The notes below the pieces were generated by a model, which did not search any database, was not told the origin of the DNA, and was given only the letters and a program-made list of their open reading frames with translations. A stretch of 64,000 nucleotides of DNA from Volvox africanus (Eukaryota; Chlorophyta; Chlorophyceae; Chlamydomonadales; Volvocaceae), in assembly GCA_030268105.1 (NCBI GenBank), contig BSDZ01000013.1, positions 1,469,001 to 1,533,000 of the forward strand, written 5' to 3'. Both the position numbers and the translations under genes were made by a program. Shown here piece by piece: positions 17,114-30,020 of the stretch. Numbering within the stretch: position 1 is the stretch's first letter; each line of letters opens with the position of its first letter.

Positions 17114-20100
17114 ATGACTCCAGAGGGTGAGTTTTCGTTCCATCATGACAATATGTTGTCCTCGGGGGTGTCGGTGGCTAACCGCACTTCCCGTTCGTGC
17201 AACGCAGACCGCATGGAGGTGCTGACAAGGCAAATTTGTGCAGGCCGACTGAATGGAAGTACCTGGGAGCATGTTCAGCAGGTGGGAGTAATTTGGTGCA
17301 GAGTGAAAATATCGTTTGGGGGTTTCTGCGTGTGTCGGAATTGCCATCTTCCATTGCGCCGCAGGTAACGACGCACGTGCTTGACTTGCGATGTTCGAAT
17401 TACCAATTGTGATATAATGTATATTGCCATATATGATCTTAGGGCTAGCGTCTTGCCTTGAAGTCCACAACGTGAGTCGGCTTGACCGTTGTCTACTCGG
17501 AAGGCTCGGGATACCGAACGTCTTTTAGCTGCGCCTAGGAACTTTTTTTCAATATTCTAATCAATCAAGGTGTTTTGCATTTCTCTACAAACCTCCTTTT
17601 CCACTGAGAAGGATTCCGTGCTTGCACATCGTCCATCCCCCCCATGGACGCAGACCAACAACCGTTCACGGCTGCCGAACAGTGCTATGTCGCATATTCA
17701 ATTAATCTTAATTATTAGACTTTTGACGTTGTCACCAAGTCCTTTTGTGTCATGGACTGTGCGCGTTTCTGAATCCCGCCAGCGGCATCATGTAGCTTCA
17801 GGAAATGTCCCCCCGGACTCTGATTCGTAGGCGCCCCCTGACCCTATTATTGGCGTCACCGATGGCTGGCGCGCCGACCCTGATCCACGAAAGCTCAACC
17901 TGGGTGTCGGCGCGTATCGCACGGAGGTATGTCGGCGGAAACGCTTTACCCAAAAGTAACATTAGCCACGTTGGACTACTACTATGTTTGCTGCTCTCGC
18001 CCCAGCTTGGTGATTATAAATAAATCCTTTTTAGGTAATTACTGTCATCTCCCATCATTACAGTGTCTATCAAATAGCATTGACCAAACACGGGCCCTAC
18101 CAGCATGTTTATTGAGAAAATCACTAATACGCCCACCTTCGTAATCAGGAGGGTAAGCCGTACGTACTCAAAGCTGTACGGGAGGCCGAGCAACAGATCC
18201 TCGCAGACCCTGCTATGAACAAGGTACGGCAGGAGATCAGAGCCACATCTGACGTCACTCAAAACGTGGCTCTTCTTCCCCCATCCCTCGCCCCACCCTG
18301 GCCATCTGTCCCGGGGGAGCTATTGAGTCAGAATCGAGAATCCCAGATAGGAAAACAAAATGGGGTCTGCCTGTTTTACGATGCCGTGCATTCAATAGTT
18401 GGTACCGTAGCAGTCCTGCTTCAGGGCCATCAACGTCAGGATCCAGAACCCGTCCATTCACACCCGGGTCACTGACGATCGCGGAGGTGAAACAGCTAAG
18501 AACGTCAAAACTGGTTTTTCCGCTCCCGATGACGCTTGTGCTGATGACTCAGTGCCATGGACTCAGTGCCACTCTTGGAGGCGCGCGCTTCCTCCAGCTC
18601 CTTGTCTCAGGTACCCTGGTACCTTAGTACCTTAGTAACTCTTTCCTTCACCTTCAGCCAAGTAGTTTCACTTGTTTTATTTCTCGTGTCATCATTTTCT
18701 AGTCGTCAACAGCCCCGCCGCCTGCCGGCCTTTATGCCCCCCGCACTCCTGGCCTCAGGAGTACCTACCAATCTCGGGTAACGCAGAATTCAACCGCCTT
18801 GCTCGCACGCTGGCGCTGGGGCCCAGCAGTCCCGGCATCCAGCAGAACCGCGTGGCCACTGTGCAGGCCCTGTCGGGTGAGATGGGTGGTGGGGGGAAGA
18901 GGCAGGAATTAGAATGAACTCTATCATAGGGGGGGGAGGAGGAGGGGGGAAATACAGGGAAAAATACCTTACGATAATTCCTCTCTCTGCCCTCCCCGGC
19001 CCTGCCGGTGACAGGCACGGGCGCTCTGCGAGTGGGTGCGGAGTTCTTGTCGACCCATCTGCCGTCTTCCTTCCCCCGCATCGTCTACCTGCCCAGCCCC
19101 ACCTGGGGTAACCACAAGAGCATCTTCGCTAAGGCTGGATTCCAGGTACCAGGGGAAAGGCGCAGTCGAAGACAGGGGGAGGAGAGAGGGAGGGGCTGAT
19201 TTGTCGATTTCATTGCATTCCTCGCCAACGCACTACTCGTTATCGTATACAGGTCCGGGAATACAGATATTTCTGCGCGGCAACCCGGGGCCTGGACTTC
19301 GCGGGTATGGTGGCGGACCTGAAGGCCGCCCCGCCCGGCTCAGTGCTGCTGCTGCACGCCTGCGCACACAACCCCACGGGTGTGGACCCCTCTCCCGAGC
19401 AGTGGAAGCAGCTGCTGGAGGTAACCTCTGAGGGGCGCCTCATCCCCTTCTTCGACATGGCGTACCAGGTGCGTGTCGACTCCTGAATGTCTAGGTTTTT
19501 TCCAAAGAGGGGGAGGGGGAGTTTTAACAACCGCAGGAGTGGGAGGGGGAGGGGGAGGGGGAGTTTAGGATTCCAGGAGTAAGCTCTAAACTGATAGACT
19601 TGTCGAGCTTGTGTACGGCATCGATTACCTGGTAATCGAGGCTGTATGTGTCGCTGTCGGTGATGCGCGCTCTGCGGCATTGTATTGTTCCGAAGCGGGT
19701 GTGCCGAGGTGTCCAGAGATGTTCCGCATAATCGTGGAAGTATTTGTTTCTCTGAATGCTGATTTTTCGGTGTTTGCAAAACCGCATGGTTTTGAGGTCT
19801 ACCTTGGTTGGCATCCACCTCCCATCCACTTCCCATCACCACCGCCCACTCCTTCCCCTATCCTAACTCTTACCTCCCGCTGGTTACCGCTGCCGCCGTC
19901 GCCGATGTCGTCTCCCCGACATTTTGATCGACATCCGTCCCTTCCCCCACCACTCGCCATTTGGTGGTAGGGCTTTGCCAGCGGCGACCTAGATGCGGAT
20001 GCGGCCTCCGTTCGGCTGTTTGTGGACGCCGGTCTGGAACTGGTGCTGGGTCAGTCCTTCGCGAAGAACATGGGACTGTACGGAGAGCGAGCGGGAGCAC

Positions 20101-21729
20101 TCAGCGTCGTTTGCACGTGAGGAAACATGAGGTTGCAGCGTAACAACCGCGTAACGTTTCTCGTGATCTCCCACGTTATTTGCCGGTTCTGAATTTTAAA
20201 TTATTATTTATATTATTATATTGTCAATTTATTATAATAGTTGATAATCGTAATAATAAGGATGATGATAATAAGGATGCTAATAAAGTTATAAGGATTT
20301 TGATGTAAATTGCGACAAGCCGACAACCTGACCGCGACTAGCGACCCATCCAGAACAACGCAAAAATCTCACTATTTTATGAATATGACGACGACATAGC
20401 AACCAGGCGAGATTATATAGAAAGTCGCAAACCGATACCCGCAACCAGCCAACCAACCGGTCGCTTTTACCAATCCACTATGCTGCCAGGAGCAAGGAGG
20501 TAGCTACACGGGTTGAGTCGCAGCTCAAGCTCGTTATTCGGCCCATGTACTCGAACCCGCCCATGCACGGCGCTGCGATCGCCGCTCGGGTTATGGGCGA
20601 CCCCAAGCTCAACGCGCTGTGGAAGGTGCGTTGTATCGGGAAGGTTCTGTTCAGTACACCCCGCAACTGTCGGAACCTTGATTGCTTCAATCCAGTGGGG
20701 GATTTGGTATGCTTATTAGTGTGCTTGATTTTTAAGGCATTTTTTGACATTTTTTCATCTGTCCACCGGGGCGTATATGCGTTCACTACCGACTGCGGCG
20801 GTATCATCCATCTACCAGCATCAGCAACCGCTATTACCTTTCACCTCTTATCCACCCTAACAACCCCAACTACCGCCGCAAACACTGGCAAACCGCAACC
20901 TAATTGCTCAGTGCTAACGTTCAAAATAACGATACGAAGAGTGAGGATTGGTTTATATTACTAATTAGACTGCTCGTCACTCATTTTATCCCTGTAAAGG
21001 AAGAGCTCCGTGGCATGGCTGACCGCATCAAGTTGATGCGTCAGGTGCTGTACGACCAACTAGTAGCCCGTAACGTGCCCGGGGACTGGAGTTTCGTACT
21101 CAAGCAGATCGGAATGTTCAGCTTCACCGGTAAGTGCATGTGGTAGTGTGACTCAAGGGACGGGGCGGCCCAACTACATCCGGAGGGTTTTGTTGCGTCA
21201 AAACTGTGAATGGGTTGCACAGCGTACCCAGGCGTGCAGTGCAGGGTGGGTGAGTCCGGGTCTTCATCCTTGTTGAGATAACTCTCAGGAAAGCGCCCGG
21301 CTTTAACTCGGCGTATTATTTCATCAATTCTCTTTTCATCCATCAATTCTCTTGTATCTCATGTATCGATCATCAATTTTAACCATGTCTGGTGGTTATG
21401 ACAATGCTCCGTGCCTCTCCGTGCCTGAGTGCCGGCCTGTCTTGGATATGGGCACACAACAAACGGACGGACGGAGTTTTACCTCAATAAGAATGAAACC
21501 ATACTTCACTCTTGCTACACGACACGACACGACACGACACGACACGACGGTCCCTAGTAAGATTCGCTTTCCCCCTCCCCCAGGAATGACCCGTCCCCAA
21601 TGCGAGCTGCTGGTCAGCAAGTGGCATGTACACCTGACTCTGGATGGTCGCATCTCTATGGCCGGGCTGTCCGCCACTACTGCGCCATACCTGGCTGAGG
21701 CGATTGCCGACGTCATCAAGAATGCCTAG
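17114..21729 (+). CDS. AAT: Aspartate aminotransferase, probably mitochondrial
   Basis: PLP enzyme exchanging the amino group between aspartate and 2-oxoglutarate; part of nitrogen metabolism and the malate-aspartate shuttle. Ten exons: 17114-17281, 17831-17926, 18149-18223, 18759-18876, 19015-19145, 19253-19468, 19971-20116, 20490-20625, 21000-21129, 21584-21729. They join in phase to 453 residues. Landmarks in order: APPDPIIGV and [12 protein letters not shown] (exon 2), [11 protein letters not shown] (exon 4), [16 protein letters not shown] and FFDMAYQ (exon 6), [14 protein letters not shown] with the Schiff-base Lys near 300 (exon 7), YSNPPMHGA (exon 8), GRISMAGL with the substrate-binding Arg (exon 10). 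An in-frame TGA precedes the first ATG; Met14 (17153) starts a more typical presequence and would give 440 residues, close to mitochondrial enzymes. A TGTAA motif at 22423, a volvocine-type polyadenylation signal, may end the transcript. Targeting is inferred; the enzyme call is firm. Confidence 0.95.
21517..21548. repeat. (ACACG)n pentanucleotide repeat in the last AAT intron
   Basis: About six tandem copies of acacg, 35 bp before the acceptor of the last aminotransferase exon. No coding role. Confidence 0.9.
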
Positions 21730-24700
21730 CGCCCTGCGATGTGGGTTGCTCCCGACCGTCCACGCGGACCTGATGGTGATGCCCTGCCGTGGAGATGGGG
21801 ATCGACGAATACGCCGCGCACACACGCCGTAGTAGTAGTAAGCCGCACAGCGCCTTCTCCGTACCGCACAGGCGGGCGGGGAGGGTCCATTGATGTAGAA
21901 GTTAAGGATGATGGGGGTTCGAAATCCATACCCCAACGACTTCGTTGTTAATGTATCATCGGCTGTCTGGTTTCCCTTGGTTAGACGTTTTGACGTGTTA
22001 CTGCCCTATCCTTCTTAGCACTGGAGCTTCCCTATTCTACATCGTCGTACGTGCAGTGAATGATTTTCCCCATTCGGGTGCGTGTGTGTATGTTAAACAT
22101 GTTCTGTTCTTCTGTCGATTACCGTTCGGAATGAAGCCTGGGATATGCAATTAAGTACACAATACCATGCCGACGCGTCTGGACAGCAAAATGCTGGATA
22201 GCGCAGTTATAACGCAATGGAGGGCTTTCTGATTCCCGGGCTATCTGTGCGGTGCTGACTTGGCGGGTTGGTGGGAACGAGCGTGCTGCTCCAATTCACG
22301 GCATGCATGACGACGAGGAATGTGTTGAGGACGGGGGATCTGCGTATGCGCCCTTGTGGCTAGTGCATTAGTGAGTGAGGCCTGGAGAACATCCAGCAAT
22401 TACCTCAACAATTTAGCTTCCTTGTAACACATACGCATATAAGGAGTATTTTTTCACGACTCAAGCAGTATATGAAAAGTATATTGTGAAAGGTGGAACA
22501 GCAGGGTACGGCTGCTGCTGGACGAGTGAGGCACTCCTGGACTGTAGGTGTGAGGGGCCCCTTCCCAGGCGGAACAGCTTCATGTTGGGACCTCCACCCA
22601 AGTACATCGAGAAAGGATCCTTACACCGTGGTCCATTTGATGTGCCCCCCTGACCTGAACGGTTTTCTGGTGGCAGACCAGTGCTGTGCGGGAGACAGAT
22701 TCACGGCATGGCAATTGTGTGCCTTTGAATGGAACTCGCGCAATGGCTTGCTAATGGGGTGGCTGGTTGCATCACTGCTGATGCTGTAGCTACGCAGGCG
22801 GTAAGGGCCGTGTTGTGTCTCAGGCTTCTCAGTTCCTTTGAACATTGCCTCTCCTCTGCCCCTCCTCATGCGTGTAATAGTTAGGCCTCATCTGCATGTG
22901 TGCTGGCGAGCCTTCGTAACCCGGTAGCGTGGTGTTGCATCGGTGCTCTTGATGATAGTAACTGAGAAATCTCGGGTCATGCAAGTGTTACAAATCTTAC
23001 AAACAACAACATAAAAATAGTTATTGGAATGAGCTCCTCATGGGACACTTTGGAGCTATTGAGTAACATTTCCCTAAACGACTTGCTAAAAAAAGTAGCG
23101 GTATGGGATGTGCTGAGAATCCCATTGTGGATCATGTAAGAGGATATCATCCTTCGCTTCATATTCAAAATTCGTCCTGTCACGCTCAACGTACGGACTC
23201 CACGTCCTTCATAGGAATTCACTGCAACAAGAGCGGTAGAGCGATAAGATCAGAGTGATAGAGTGGCCTTGCATCGCAGCAGACCCACACTCTCGTGTGT
23301 GCGTGCATGCACCCGATTCGCTCACCTACTTGTAAAGACCAGAGGCCCAAAAGTGGCCAACTTTCTGTCCAAATGGGTCGCATGTACAGCCCGCGACCTC
23401 TCTCCTTTCAGCGCGCCCAATTCAAAGGCTAAAAGCCACCAGCTCCGGTGGTGCGCAATTCTTCCGTCTGTGACCAGTAAGTAAGTGTGTCTGTGACCAG
23501 TAAGTATGTCTGTGACCATCTTAAAGCAAGTCAAAGTTAAAGCAAAGAGCGTCACCGCAATAAGGTCGGTGACGGTAAGGCCAATACGACTAATAAGGCA
23601 ATCGACCACCTATGGTTGCGTCAATTTGGAGACGCTGCGACAACGGTAGCCAAGCAGCCCCTGCGTACGGCAGCAGCGTGCTACACGAAACCTACACAAA
23701 CTTCAGGAGCCATTCGGTGTGCCGCTTAGCACAAACGGTCGTTGCGTGAAGAGAGCTCTGGGCAGCTCTATAAGTCTTGGTATCCACCGAGAGAGAGAAT
23801 GGCACGCACGGGGAACCGCACGGGAGCCTTATTCACCGCCAGGACACAGTGAGCCCACTGACCCCCGCAAACTTTTCCATCCCATGCACCGGCACCTCGC
23901 ATTTCTATTAACATTAACTTTCTCCTTTTCTGCGGAAAGGGCTGCATCGGGGCACCTTCCTCCTCTGCATTGGGGCTCTGCACGCACTCACACACGCGCA
24001 GTGCAAACGCGAGCGTGTGTGCATTACGACACAGCGTCAGGCAGGCTAGGGCGGATACTGCCTTTCCGGATTGCTGTAGTTTCCCTCCCTCCCTTTCCGC
24101 CCCTGCCCTATATCTCACCTCACCTTAAAATTAACACCTAGAATCTGCAACCACACCACTTTACGGAACGGCCAGAGAGGTTCACCGCCTCACACGGGGA
24201 GCAAGACGGGAGGTAGGATTTAACATGAGTCCAATAGTAGAAGAACATTCTAAGACAAACGCAAACCCTACTTTGCTTAGGGTTAGCAAACCCTAAGAGC
24301 AAACCCTAGACCTGGGCTAACGAAAGCACACGCCACGAAGAGATTCGGCCAGCAAGTTCCGCGCGGGTTTTTTCCCGAGCAAGTGTGTCATGTACCAATC
24401 CACGCGTCAGTCCATCATATCATACGGATACATCCAGACCCTTAGTTTTGCTTCCTCTTTTTTGAAATGCTAGATTTTACCGGTCACGGGATAGAAAACA
24501 TTGCCCATTCAGATCCCCAAACCCCAACAACGCACCAGGGGTTCTCCTAGCAAAAAACAGGAGTTCCTCGACTCGTGCAGTCGCCGTGTCGCCGAATGCA
24601 CACTGACTGACGTTGACTTCGTGACGTGGCACGGTGACGTGCCCTTCTTGTCGATTGCAATGTTCCCATAAGTACCTTTCAACCTCCCCTCCCCCAATCC

Positions 24701-25199
24701 AGTGGGCTCCTGAGCTTCCGGGGGACACGCTCATCACAACGCAGCGAGCGAAACGGTCACGGCACGAAGAACCGGGCCATTTGGAGAGACGGCGCCACCG
24801 CGGGGTTGGATTGGAGCATTCTCATATCATCCACCATAGAATATGTTCCCAAACCCCATAGATGAGTTTGGGAACATATAAGATCTATAGGAGCTCCGAA
24901 GCCGGAGTAACTAGAGCAGCTAGAGTACTAGATAGAATAAGTAGCTAGATAGCTAGATACCACAATAATAAAACTCCCTTCTCCACTAGTTTGGAATAGG
25001 AGGAGAAAAGTCCCTCTGCCCTCCCCACCACCCGCCACCTGCCTTTGCTGCAGCTACCAACTCTCCCTCTTTATCCCTGTCCATGTTTCACAAAAGCAAA
25101 ACCTCACCAGCCTCAGCGCCTCGTTCTCTCATCTTCCACCGGCATCCCTCGTCGCCAGCCGACTTAACGTGCTGCAGATTCTGCCAAACCCCCAACTAT
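21730..25199. other. Gene-poor stretch between AAT and the kinase gene
   Basis: It holds the 3' flanks of two convergent genes. The longest open frame (+, 23719-24141) has no domain-like composition, no splice context and no similarity I recognise. A small cluster of telomere-like heptamers lies at 24260-24310. I see no RNA gene. The last part before 25200 should include the 3' untranslated region of the minus-strand kinase. Confidence 0.55.
24260..24310. repeat. Cluster of telomere-like motifs (CCCTAA / TTAGGG)
   Basis: Within about 50 bp there are aaaccctac, cttagggtta, aaaccctaag and aaaccctaga, in both orientations, separated by a few bases. These match plant-type (TTTAGGG)n telomere repeats in part. 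They are too short and mixed to be a telomere, and could be an interstitial remnant or a telo-box regulatory motif. Confidence 0.5.
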
Positions 25200-28100
25200 T
25201 TAGGCACATTCCGCCACCCCCAGGGCAAACCGCACCGACAGACCATGCCCGTGTGCATGCGCATGTGCGTGTCCAACACCGTGCCTTTGTCCCCCGTGAG
25301 GCAGATTGTTAGGGTCAAGTGGCAAGGCGCCCGAACCTGAGCCCGAGGCCTCACCGAGGCCGCCGCCACTTGACATCATCGTTACGTCGCTGGCGACGGA
25401 GCTCGAGGCCGCAGCCGCGGCAGCTGCCGCGGCAGCCGCCGCGGCGCCGTCAGCCACCGCTCGCGCCTCCGCCGCAGTCACCGTGCCAAGCGCCGTCTCA
25501 AACGACGCGCCATCGCGAACGAGGCCCTCTCGTCCACGTTTGATGCTGCCCTCCCCACAACCCGACAATGCGGACCGCTGCATGACCTTGTCCCCTTCCG
25601 CCAACATGTTAGGGTGCGCTGAAACTCCCTCAATGACAGTCGCCAAGCGCTGGCCTCCTCCCAGCGGGTGATGGCTGCCACGAGCGTGCGTGCAACTGGA
25701 AGCTGTCGTTGCCGCCGCTGGACTCAGCGGCGGGGATGCAACCGCTGTGGCTGACAACGCGAGACTGGTGGTATCATCTGACGCAGACGCGTCCCGGTAC
25801 GTGCGGCGGCGGTGATCTGCCGGCACGTACGGCGCCTTCATCCGGCCCTCCTTCAACGCCACCCAGTCGAAGCCCGCGAACCAAGGGTGCCTCATGACGG
25901 AAGTGGTACTCTGGGGCCGGGTGGTGGGCTTGGCGGCCAGCATGCGGTTGAGCAGATCCTGCCCGCGGGGGAAAGGGGGATTTTGTAAGTTGGCACGTGT
26001 TCATCAACACGTTAACACGATAATGTACAAACTGAAGAATGAGCTTCCCTTGGGTTGACTAACGCGCTGGGCAAGTTGGCCGGCAAGGTGCAAGTCAGGG
26101 AGTATGTTTCCATCTTTCTCACCTGCAGCTGGTTGGTGAATCGCGGGTGTGTGGGCGGCCGCCAGCCCTTCTTCAGCACCTCGTCGGGATTGTCCGTTAC
26201 CACATGTCCCGTCAGCATCTGAGACACAAATTTCACCATCACCACCGGAGGCCAGGTACATAGGTAAGGGACAAGTGTGGTCAGTACCAAAGGAGGACAA
26301 CACGAGGATTCCCCATGCGCGCAGGAATGCGATGGAGACCCGCAACTGTGTTCTGGCCCCCCTGTCACACTGACACCCGCGAGGGGCGAGAGAGAGAGAT
26401 GACATCGCAATCTATGCAAATCCCTCGTCCAACTGAACGCACCTGATACAGCGTTGCACCCGCGCTCCAAACATCCGCCGGCACACCGTATGACATACGG
26501 CTTTTGGACGTGCCGTATGCATACACCTCCGGCGCGATGTAGCCCGCTGTGCCGCAGCAGCCCACTGCATGGCCGTTGGCGTCAAGTGCCACTGTGAAGC
26601 CCAGGTCTGCCAGCTTGGCGGTGCCGTCACTGGTGAGGAGAAGGTTCGAAGGCTTAATCTGTGGTACAGCCGGGTACGGGAAGCATGGTTATTAATGCAA
26701 GGGACCCAACACGTAACCTTGAGGAATTATAAAAGGCGTTGATGCCCATCATGAAGCGCCTGATGACGCGAAGGCTGTAAGATGATGAATCCACACACGA
26801 CACGATAAAGGCAAGCGGGGGAAGGCGACTACACGAGGTACCTGGCACATATGCTTTTCACTGGCAGCAAATGAGTCGTAAATTATCAATATTTTACCCT
26901 TATGGAAATTAATAGAGAAATTTTCAAGCGCATTCCCTATTATCCCTGAAATCACCACTTTTCTCATCTTAATTACTTATTAAGTTATATAAGTTATATG
27001 AGAGCGGCAAAGAGAGAAGCAAAAAAGTTTGTAGGAGATCTATGCTTATTAGGTCTGGGGCGCCTTGGGTAACTTTTGTGGTTGAGCCGATAAAATATCT
27101 TAATTAAATCAGCTCCTATATTATTTCTTAATTTACGTACTGCTGCTGACAATCAATTTTACTTCCGACTTAAGTCTCTCTCTCCCGCCTATTCTCCCCC
27201 CATCCCCACACACTCACATCTCTGTGCAGCAGCCCATGCCCATGCAAAAACTCCAGTGCCAGTAGCAGACAGCCCATATAGTAGCGGGCGGAGGACTCCG
27301 ACATCAGCAGTCGCTGCTTAACTGCGCCGCGGCGGTCCTTCAGGGACTGTGGAGGGAAGAGAAGGCGCGGGGATGCATGAGGATACGGGCTTTGTGACGA
27401 ACTGGGGGGTCAGAGGAGAGGGGACTCAGCCCCATGAACCCACAGCCGCTGGGGGACGGCAGCTCCCACATGAACATCTTCCACCTCGGTACATGCACCG
27501 TGGCGTCATCCAAATAAGACATCAAGCTGTCAAAGGTAAGGAAAGGATCAGAAGATGTAGCCACGAGATCAACGTCAGCCCCAATGCCCCCAAGCCGCCA
27601 GGTTACAAGGGCACCCCTGATATATACCGCACAACACACGCATACGCACTTGAAATCAAAATTGCAGACCCAAAAATAAAACCTCGACTTGTGCCAGGTT
27701 TCCCCTCATTGCTTTTCATACTCTCTGCAGGAACAAACCCCAACCCAAGGGCCGCGGGTCGCGTGCGTTGCCCTGTTCCTCTGATCCTGGCCTCACTCCT
27801 GGCCCCTATCGGCCACCCGGTTGCCTCACCGCCAACATGACTCCCAGGTCTCCTCCTTCCGCCCACTCCATTACGTAGCTGCAATGCTCCGTGCCGTCAT
27901 CAACGAAACCAAACAGCCGCACTATGAAGGGGCATTGCTGACACCGATGCAGCTGCATCAGTTCACGCTCTTGGTTCCACCCCAGCGGCACCCGCTTCAC
28001 AGCCACGATGAGTTGAGGGTCGTCAATTGAGGGACTGTGGTCCATGGAGGGTCGCTTGCCTAAATCGCTAATGCCAGTCACGGCGGCTTCGCAGCTGTCC

Positions 28101-30020
28101 GGCAATGGCGATGGCGACAGCTGCGCATCCGCCACCGCATCGGAATCATCCACGCCAGAACCTGCAGGTGCTGCAGGCGTCGCCTGCAGTGACGACTCGT
28201 CCGCAGCGCCGCCGCTACCGTACTTACTGCATCCGGACGTGAGGCCCCTGGTGGCGGCCTGTTTCCGTCCATTTTGTGACATCGGCAATGCGCCTGCTGC
28301 CGAGGCGGAGCGGCCGCTAGCCGCTGCCAGGCCTGTTGTCTCGACAAAATCCTGTGAAAACACTGTGCCGCTAACTGACCGCGTACGAGGTCCCTGGTCC
28401 ATCAGCACCACCGGCCCCGCCGTCATGAAACCAGGGGACTGGGAGTTTGAGGTGCTTCCCGGCAGCTTCGCGGGAATACGACAAAGATTCACGGAGCCGT
28501 ATGCGCCTTCACCCAGCGCCACAAGGGGCTGGATGTCGCTTTGCTCAAGTCTGTCAAAGCGCTCCTGGTCCTGTCAGCAGCACCGGGGTGAGAAACAGGA
28601 GTATATGCGCGATGACATCAGTAACCTAACCCAGAGTAACAGGGAAGAGGTGATGGGGAGTTACTGTGGTTGATGGAACATGTGAAGCTGGAAAGCCAAA
28701 TCATTAAATACTGTTGAACCAAATCAAAATACCATCGACCCGAAAGGACCAAGAAATTGCATTCACAGCTTTGGACAGGCGCCCTCTGGCAGGCAAGCGC
28801 ACAGTGCTGCTAGCACAATCGGGAGTTGCATAGGTATCACGGTTATCTTGAATGGGGAATGGCGGCAAGGATTGCCCTCAGAAAATTTCCTTATATGTGC
28901 TTGCGTCTCTACGCAGTATGGCCGGACTGTCCTCTCGCTCTTCCGTGAAGGTAAGGGTGCGCAGGTAGGGAGCAGAAAGGTTCCTTGTTGAATAGTGGCC
29001 ATGAAAGTTAATGGCCAATAACAGATGCTTAGACCACTAGGTGATATTAGCATTGCTGCACAGGCGATTTGCACAAGGGCAGAAGGGCAAAACGCATAAC
29101 TGAGGGCGATACGTACGCACAAATTCCCGAGGCGCCAGATACGAGGTAGGTGAAGGGGTCTTAGCTACCAAGGGAAGCCCCACAGAAGAGCAGGCGCAAG
29201 CAATATCTGACGCAAGGTAAGGAGAACTCGTCTCTGCCGATGCACCCCTTGATTTAACGGGTGGCTAATGTCCCCAATACCTGAGGAGTAGCCGGCCTCC
29301 ATTGCTTATGCGACCAGTCCTCGATGAGGAATTTGACTGCTTCAAGGTCCGTAAGAGCGCTTCGAGTGCGTTCTGGAGCGTAATAAATTGTGTGGAGATG
29401 GCAAGCGGAAAACATCGTAAATAACAGTCAGCAAACAAAGAAGGAAAGGTACTGGGGCGTGGAAAAGATGACAGCATGGAAAGGACGTGGTATAAATAAC
29501 ATTTCAAGGGTCTGAAGAACAGGACAAGGAGCGGCAATGTCGCTTCTTGAATTCGTGCTTCTAGCACGAACATCGGACAAACAGCGGACCCATGCCTTCA
29601 TATCAAGTAATAAACAACACTGATAGCAGGAGCAGTACATTAAAAAGCACATGTTGAAAATTGAAAGCAGGACGTTAGGCATGGGCGCCAAAACGAAACT
29701 CCGCATCAAGAAAGGTATCAGCACAAACGTCTCTCCAACCCCTCACCCATAACTGGTTCCATGGCTGCCCTAGGCGGGCATGTGCCATCAGCACTTGTTG
29801 CTGATAACGGAGGTGTATACTGATTTTTAGGCGAGTTAAGTGATGACCTGGACTTGGCAGAAAGCCTTTTCCAAGAGTAGCTGGAGAACTTGCTACCACC
29901 ATGAGCAGTATCGTTTGGAGTTGTGCTGCCTCCTGAGCCACCGAGATCATCATCCTCACCCTCGCCGCGGACCAAGCCCTTCAACGAGTTCCCTGAGATG
30001 CACCGAACAAAGAACGCCAT
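25200..30020 (-). CDS. Serine/threonine protein kinase, AGC/PKG-like, with long N-lobe insert
   Basis: Phosphorylates Ser/Thr residues; substrate unknown. Exons: 30020-29747, 29372-29281, 28570-27830, 27346-27218, 26658-26443, 26218-26123, 25958-25200, joining in phase to 768 residues. Motifs: glycine loop GEGAYGSV at 142-149, ATP-binding AVKRV with Lys314, catalytic HRDIKPSN split across exons 4 and 5 (Asp412), DLG at 430-432 in place of the usual DFG, GYIAPEVY in the activation segment, and DVWSAGATLYQ in helix F. The segment HPWFAGFDW just after the catalytic core resembles AGC and cGMP-dependent kinases, but no cyclic-nucleotide-binding domain is visible. About 150 low-complexity residues separate the glycine loop from the ATP-binding lysine, where the family has about 15. 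The C-terminal ~200 residues hold poly-Ala and a His-Ala/His-Gly run. The first two exons are less certain than the kinase exons. Confidence 0.85.

Noticed and set aside
21900..21935. gggttcgaaatcc resembling a tRNA B box
   Set aside because: No matching A box or cloverleaf stems; it lies in the 3' flank of the aminotransferase gene.
23719..24141. 140-codon plus-strand open frame
   Set aside because: No domain, no splice context, and an equally long antisense frame; typical of chance in GC-rich DNA.
28763..29122. 119-codon minus-strand frame as an extra kinase exon
   Set aside because: The flanking exons already join in phase without it (29281 to 28570), and its sequence is hydrophobic and unlike the kinase linker.
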